Source of the DNA: JANRKH01 sp033761815
GTDB taxonomy: Bacteria > Pseudomonadota > Alphaproteobacteria > Rickettsiales > Rickettsiaceae
DNA length: 8,260 bases
Reading direction: 5' to 3'
NCBI GenBank assembly: GCA_033761815.1
Contig: JANRMF010000088.1
Span: 1-8,260, forward strand
The notes below the pieces were generated by a model. It searched no databases, was not told the DNA's origin, and saw nothing but the letters and a program-made list of their open reading frames with translations. The stretch's first letter is position 1. Every line of letters begins with the position of its first letter. The position numbers were made by a program, and so were the translations under genes. Shown piece after piece: positions 5,020-8,260 of this stretch.

Positions 5020-7188
5020 TTATGCACAAGAAATAAATGACTCTTTTATTGTTTTGATACCAGCTTTATCAAATGCTATCTCAAGATTATCTGCATTTAT
5101 TTTTATGATAATGCCAGTCCCAAATTTTGCATGCATAACTCTTGACCCGAGCCTGATTCCACCGGGAGAAGAGGGGGCGGAGTGTAATTTATTTTCGTTG
5201 CTATAATCTTGCTTATTAATATTTTTGTTAAGATGGGGCGAGTAGTTATTTCTTTGATAAGAAAATAAATTAGCATTTTTTTTGACAATTGAATCTTGCG
5301 GTAATTCATTTAGGAATCTTGAGGGGGCTGATTGTATAATTTCGTTAAAAATACGTCTATTTTGTGAATGGAGAATAAATAAGGTTTTTTTTGCCCTGGT
5401 AATGCCAACATAAGCGAGCCTTCTTTCTTCCTCAATTCCGCCCCCACCTATTTCTGACATTGATCTTTGGTGAGGGAAGACTCCTTCCTCCATCCCTGGG
5501 AGAAAAACCGTATCAAATTCAAGACCTTTGGAAGAATGTACTGTTATTATGTTGACAGCATTTTCAGTATCAAAATCATCTTGATTATCAGTAACAAGGG
5601 AGACATGCTCAAGAAATTCCTGCAAGGTAATATATTCCTCAGCAGCTCTTGCTAATTCATTTAAGTTATCTAGTCTTGCTCTTGACTCTTCTGTCTTTTC
5701 GGACTTTAACATATCTCTATAACCACTATCGGTTATTATATTTTTAATTATCTCTGATGGGGAGTGAGTTATTGATATATTTTGAGTATATAATCTGATT
5801 AAGCTGAGGAATTTTTCAATATTCTCTGCAAGTTTACCTCTTATTACCTTGCTTTTAACTAGATCTGATAATGAATCTAAAAAACAGGCATGATTTAGCT
5901 GGGCATGATTTTTAATTTGCATTAAAGAAGAGGGGCCAACCGCTCTCTTGGGATTATTTATTATTCTCTCAAATGCCACATCATCCTTATGATTCAATAT
6001 TAACCTAATATAGGATATTGCATCTTTGATTTCTGCTCTTTCGTAAAATTTCAGCCCGCCTATAATTTTGTAATTCACTCTGGATGCTATTAGCGTCTCT
6101 TCAAATTGCCTCGTCTGAAAGCTCGCTCTTACAAGAATTGCTATATCTGATAATTTGACTACCTCGTTGGATTTTATTTGAGATACCACAAACTGAGCTT
6201 CTTCAAGATCATTTCTACAGGCAATCACATTAATCGGCTCGCCTGATTTTGACTCAGTCCATAGGGTTTTTTTGTGCCTCAGATGATTTTGCTTAATGAG
6301 AGAGGATGCTGCATTCAAAATGTGATGAGTGGATCTGTAATTTTGCTCCAGCGCTACAATTTTTGCCCCTTGAAAATCCTTTTCAAACCGGAGTATGTTT
6401 GCAACTTCTGCGCCTCTCCAGCTATATATAGATTGATCATCATCTCCTACGCAGCATATGTTGCTGTATTTGGAGGCAATTTGCCTAGCCCATTTATACT
6501 GGACCAAATTAGTATCTTGATATTCGTCAATTAGAATATATTTATACTGATCCTGCAAACGAGATAGGGTTTCTGGATATTCCTCAAAAATTTGAGTATT
6601 ATACAGGATTAGATCTCCAAAATCGCATAAATTAGAGGAAAGGAGTCTATTTTGATATACAGGGTAAACTCTTTTGGCCAGAAATTGTGACTCCGTCCTC
6701 GCTTCTACTGACTCTATTTTTTCTAGGGTTAATCCCATATCTTTCCATCTTGATATTATAGAAAGACAGTCTTTATGAGGTGTGTCCTTTTTTTCCATGC
6801 CAAATTCGCTTAGAATATTTTTGATCAGCTTTAATTGATCGGACTGATCTATTATGGAAAAACTGGAAGTTAGTCCCACCAAACTCGCATTTTGTCTAAG
6901 TATTTTTGCAGAAATAGAGTGAAAAGTACCAACCCCTTGAACAAAAATATTATGACATAGAGATGAAATACGCTGTTGCATTTCCTTTGCTGCTTTGTTC
7001 GTAAAGGTCACAGCAAGTATCTCTGATGGCCTTGCTATTTGAGAATATATAATATAGGCAATGCGCGAGGTGAGCACTTTTGTTTTACCAGTTCCAGCCC
7101 CTGCCAAAACTAGCAAAGGCCCCTCTGTGCAGGTCACAGCTTCAAGCTGCCTGTTATTTAGCTGTAGATTATCTAAAAAGGAATTCAT
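5020..7188 (-). CDS. uvrD: UvrD/PcrA-type superfamily 1 DNA helicase
   Basis: ATP-driven 3'-5' helicase of nucleotide excision and mismatch repair and replication-fork maintenance. At 722 residues it has the full family length. Motifs in order: Q-motif region LNNRQLEAV (10-18), Walker A AGAGTGKT (29-36), Ia AVTFTNKAAKEM (59-70), II DEYQD (221-225), III DDDQSIYSWRGAE (249-261), IV EQNYRS (281-286), V ITVHSSKGLEFD (548-559), VI EERRLAYVGITRAKK (587-601). A low-complexity Asn-rich linker (about 640-665) leads to a Tudor-like C-terminal domain, GSRVMHAKFGTGIIIKI (681-697), as in PcrA/UvrD, where it contacts RNA polymerase. Its start lies three bases after the stop of the NDUFS4-like gene, so the two are probably co-transcribed. 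PcrA and UvrD cannot be told apart here. Confidence 0.96.
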   Translation of the reverse strand: MNSFLDNLQLNNRQLEAVTCTEGPLLVLAGAGTGKTKVLTSRIAYIIYSQIARPSEILAVTFTNKAAKEMQQRISSLCHNIFVQGVGTFHSISAKILRQNASLVGLTSSFSIIDQSDQLKLIKNILSEFGMEKKDTPHKDCLSIISRWKDMGLTLEKIESVEARTESQFLAKRVYPVYQNRLLSSNLCDFGDLILYNTQIFEEYPETLSRLQDQYKYILIDEYQDTNLVQYKWARQIASKYSNICCVGDDDQSIYSWRGAEVANILRFEKDFQGAKIVALEQNYRSTHHILNAASSLIKQNHLRHKKTLWTESKSGEPINVIACRNDLEEAQFVVSQIKSNEVVKLSDIAILVRASFQTRQFEETLIASRVNYKIIGGLKFYERAEIKDAISYIRLILNHKDDVAFERIINNPKRAVGPSSLMQIKNHAQLNHACFLDSLSDLVKSKVIRGKLAENIEKFLSLIRLYTQNISITHSPSEIIKNIITDSGYRDMLKSEKTEESRARLDNLNELARAAEEYITLQEFLEHVSLVTDNQDDFDTENAVNIITVHSSKGLEFDTVFLPGMEEGVFPHQRSMSEIGGGGIEEERRLAYVGITRAKKTLFILHSQNRRIFNEIIQSAPSRFLNELPQDSIVKKNANLFSYQRNNYSPHLNKNINKQDYSNENKLHSAPSSPGGIRLGSRVMHAKFGTGIIIKINADNLEIAFDKAGIKTIKESFISCA

Positions 7189-7191
7189 ATG

Positions 7192-7473
7192 TTACTTAAA
7201 GTTCTCTGCATATGATTTTTTTGTCATCTTCTTTTTGTGAGAATATATTACTTCATATTCCAAATGCTCCGATTCTGCATAGCGCAATGCAGCATCAAGG
7301 TTTGGAAAATTAATCCTAAGCTGAGTATTTGGGTCATCGCTACCTGTCCACCCCATTATTTTATCCTTCAGAGAAGCATGTGGATGAGGCTCTATTTCTA
7401 CAAACCACTCCTCATTTACAAAGGGTGCGTTTTGCATTGATAATTTTGGATGTTGTATAATTCTCGCGCGCAT
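7192..7473 (-). CDS. NDUFS4-like accessory subunit of respiratory complex I (ETC complex I subunit)
   Basis: Accessory subunit of the proton-pumping NADH:quinone oxidoreductase on the cytoplasmic arm, homologous to mitochondrial NDUFS4 (18 kDa/AQDQ). It has 93 residues, typical of the short bacterial form. The N-terminus MRARIIQHPKLSMQNAP matches the alphaproteobacterial 'm.ARIy.Pak.AMQsG'. WFVEIEPHPHASLKDKIMGW corresponds to 'W.LefEp......dplMGW', TGSDDPNTQLRINFPNLDAA to 'TsS.D...qvrl.F...eeA', and KKSYAENF to the conserved 'KSYAdNF' end. The gene is first in a two-gene unit with uvrD and is divergent from xseB, 47 bases away. No other nuo genes are in the window. The link with uvrD looks positional rather than functional. 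Confidence 0.92.
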   Translation of the reverse strand: MRARIIQHPKLSMQNAPFVNEEWFVEIEPHPHASLKDKIMGWTGSDDPNTQLRINFPNLDAALRYAESEHLEYEVIYSHKKKMTKKSYAENFK

Positions 7474-7520
7474 AATATAATCATTTAATTGAAACCCTTA
7501 TAACAGAATATATCATTAAT
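7474..7520. promoter_or_regulatory. Divergent promoter region between the NDUFS4-like gene and xseB
   Basis: These 47 AT-rich bases must serve both directions. On the minus strand TG-T-TATAAG (TATAAG at 7497-7502) resembles an extended -10 element without a recognisable -35. On the plus strand TTGAAA (7490-7495) and TATATC (7510-7515) are present, but only 14 bases apart, so neither call is firm. Confidence 0.25.
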
Positions 7521-7772
7521 ATGACAAAATCTACTGAAAATATGAGTTTAGAAAATATTAGCTTCGAGGAAGCGCTAAATGAACTAGAAACAATAGTAAG
7601 AAAACTTGATTCTGGCAATGAAAGCCTAGAATCTTCAATCTCAGCTTATGAGCGAGCATCGGTATTAAAGGCATACTGCGAAAAAAAGCTAGATGAGGCT
7701 AAGTTTAAAATTGATAAAATCACAAAAACTAGCAACGGGGAAGTTGTCATTTCAAGTAATGAAACCAATTAA
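7521..7772 (+). CDS. xseB: Exodeoxyribonuclease VII small subunit XseB
   Basis: Small subunit of exonuclease VII, which with the large subunit XseA degrades single-stranded DNA from both ends to short oligonucleotides. It has 83 residues, the normal size. The core (about 14-67) shows the family pattern clearly: SFEEALNELETIVRKLDSGN, then LESSISAYERASVLKAYCEKKL, then DEAKFKID. These are two helices that pack onto XseA. No convincing SD precedes ATG 7521. An in-frame ATG at 7542 (MSLENISFEEAL) is an alternative that keeps the whole core. xseA is not in the window. The gene converges on tlc across a 76-base spacer. Confidence 0.95.
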   Translation: MTKSTENMSLENISFEEALNELETIVRKLDSGNESLESSISAYERASVLKAYCEKKLDEAKFKIDKITKTSNGEVVISSNETN

Positions 7773-7805
7773 AATATCCCTCGCGCTCCTGAGTGAATAG
7801 TGGAT

Positions 7806-7825
7806 TGTGGATCTGCAGATCCACA
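7806..7825. terminator. Perfect 20-base palindrome between convergent xseB and tlc
   Basis: Position 7806 to 7825 reads TGTGGATCTGCAGATCCACA, identical to its own reverse complement. As RNA it gives an 8-base-pair stem closed by TGCA on either strand. No T-run follows on the plus strand, so it would be a weak intrinsic terminator. Its place between two convergent stop codons favours a shared 3' end structure, but a binding site for a dimeric protein is possible. Confidence 0.5.
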
Positions 7826-7848
7826 TCCCAAATTTCTGCCAAATATTA

Positions 7849-8260
7849 TTATGCGATTTTTTTATACTCGTGATATATGCTATGAACCGCATATATCCAG
7901 AGCACGCATACGAAAACAAAAATCACCATAAGTATAGGCGATATTGAAGAATAGGAAGCGCTTGGTATCAAAGTGAATAAGATAGACTGGACAAGGCCGC
8001 TTGATGATTTTCCAACTTTGGAACTAATAACATCAACTGCTGCTTTCCCCTTAGTCTTTAGCTCATCATCAAGAGGTATATATAGCATTTCTCTCGAAGT
8101 ATCCCAGATTGAGTATTTCGAGCCTTTAGAGAGCACATTCTGCACAGCTCCAAGCCACACAGCAAGAGCAAGTGGAGTCATCATCATTCCTGCATCAAAA
8201 AGGCTTGCAAACTCATTGTTAAAAACAACTAACAAGAAAAATAATGTACCAGTTACCATT
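7849..8260 (-). CDS. tlc: ATP/ADP translocase (Tlc, NTP/NDP exchange transporter), C-terminal part
   Basis: Inner-membrane nucleotide exchanger of the TLC/plastid-type family, by which intracellular bacteria import host ATP for ADP or take up other nucleotides. Only the last 136 or so of about 500 residues are in the window. The frame is open to the right edge, so the Met encoded at 8257-8259 is probably internal. The diagnostic block is SKGSKYSIWDTSREMLYIPL followed by DDELKTKGKAAVDVISSKVG (about residues 44-84 of the visible part), matching rickettsial and chlamydial Tlc. Hydrophobic spans lie before it (about 4-40) and after it (about 88-105 and 108-126). The protein ends with a short basic tail, YHEYKKIA. 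Rickettsiales usually have several paralogues with different substrates; the visible part does not decide which one this is. Confidence 0.93.
   Translation of the reverse strand, partial: MVTGTLFFLLVVFNNEFASLFDAGMMMTPLALAVWLGAVQNVLSKGSKYSIWDTSREMLYIPLDDELKTKGKAAVDVISSKVGKSSSGLVQSILFTLIPSASYSSISPILMVIFVFVCVLWIYAVHSIYHEYKKIA

Noticed and set aside
5103..5309. Second minus-strand frame within the 3' end of uvrD
   Set aside because: It overlaps the uvrD linker and Tudor-like domain in another frame; no family features, so a shadow.
6274..6534. Plus-strand 86-codon open frame inside uvrD
   Set aside because: Antisense to helicase motifs II and III; no start signal and no family resemblance.
7237..7440. 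Plus-strand 67-codon open frame opposite the NDUFS4-like gene
   Set aside because: Antisense shadow of a strongly recognisable gene.
1..8260. CRISPR arrays, tRNA or rRNA genes
   Set aside because: No regularly spaced direct repeats, cloverleaf or rRNA-like stretches were seen on either strand.

Overview
The window is AT-rich and looks like the chromosome of an obligate intracellular alphaproteobacterium of the order Rickettsiales. The evidence is the mix of genes: the C-terminal end of an ATP/ADP translocase (Tlc), a rickettsial-type VirB2 pilin of a type IV secretion system, an NDUFS4-like complex I subunit as found in alphaproteobacteria and mitochondria, and gene transfer agent (GTA)-type head-tail genes. 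The genus cannot be named from the sequence alone.

Layout. Positions 1-506 hold no intact gene. They carry an N-truncated IS30-family transposase remnant (minus strand, running off the left edge), a 9-G tract, a plus-strand remnant ending at 333, a terminator-like hairpin with a T-run, and the leader of the next operon. Positions 507-3613 are one tight plus-strand operon: head-tail connector (RcGTA g6-like), head-tail adaptor (g7-like), DUF3168 tail terminator (g8-like), DUF2460 distal tail protein (g12-like), a shortened DUF2163/BR0599 hub (g13-like), an undescribed 51-residue ORF, and a DUF2335 two-span membrane protein. From g7 onward every gene overlaps the next by 4-14 bases, which suggests translational coupling. 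The tail tube, tape measure and neighbouring genes (g9-g11) expected between g8 and g12 are absent, without visible debris.

Positions 3614-3850 are intergenic repeats: a roughly 100-base element with terminal inverted repeats and a GTCATTCCCG-type palindromic repeat. They separate the operon from the convergent ruvC gene. From 3857 to 7473 everything is on the minus strand: ruvC (TTG start), a virB2-like pilin gene followed by a strong hairpin, uvrD/pcrA helicase, and the NDUFS4-like gene, whose stop lies three bases from the uvrD start. A short divergent spacer leads to xseB on the plus strand (7521-7772), which converges on the partial tlc gene at the right edge across a perfect 20-base palindrome.

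How the genes relate. The operon encodes parts of the connector between a phage-like capsid and tail plus the tail tip, but no capsid, portal, terminase or tail tube in this window, so any particle would need genes elsewhere. The rest is housekeeping or host-interaction: Holliday junction resolution (ruvC), repair helicase (uvrD), exonuclease VII small subunit (xseB), respiration (NDUFS4-like), secretion (virB2) and nucleotide exchange with the host (tlc). The most unusual parts are the condensed GTA-type operon, its collapsed hub protein, and the two small genes at its end.
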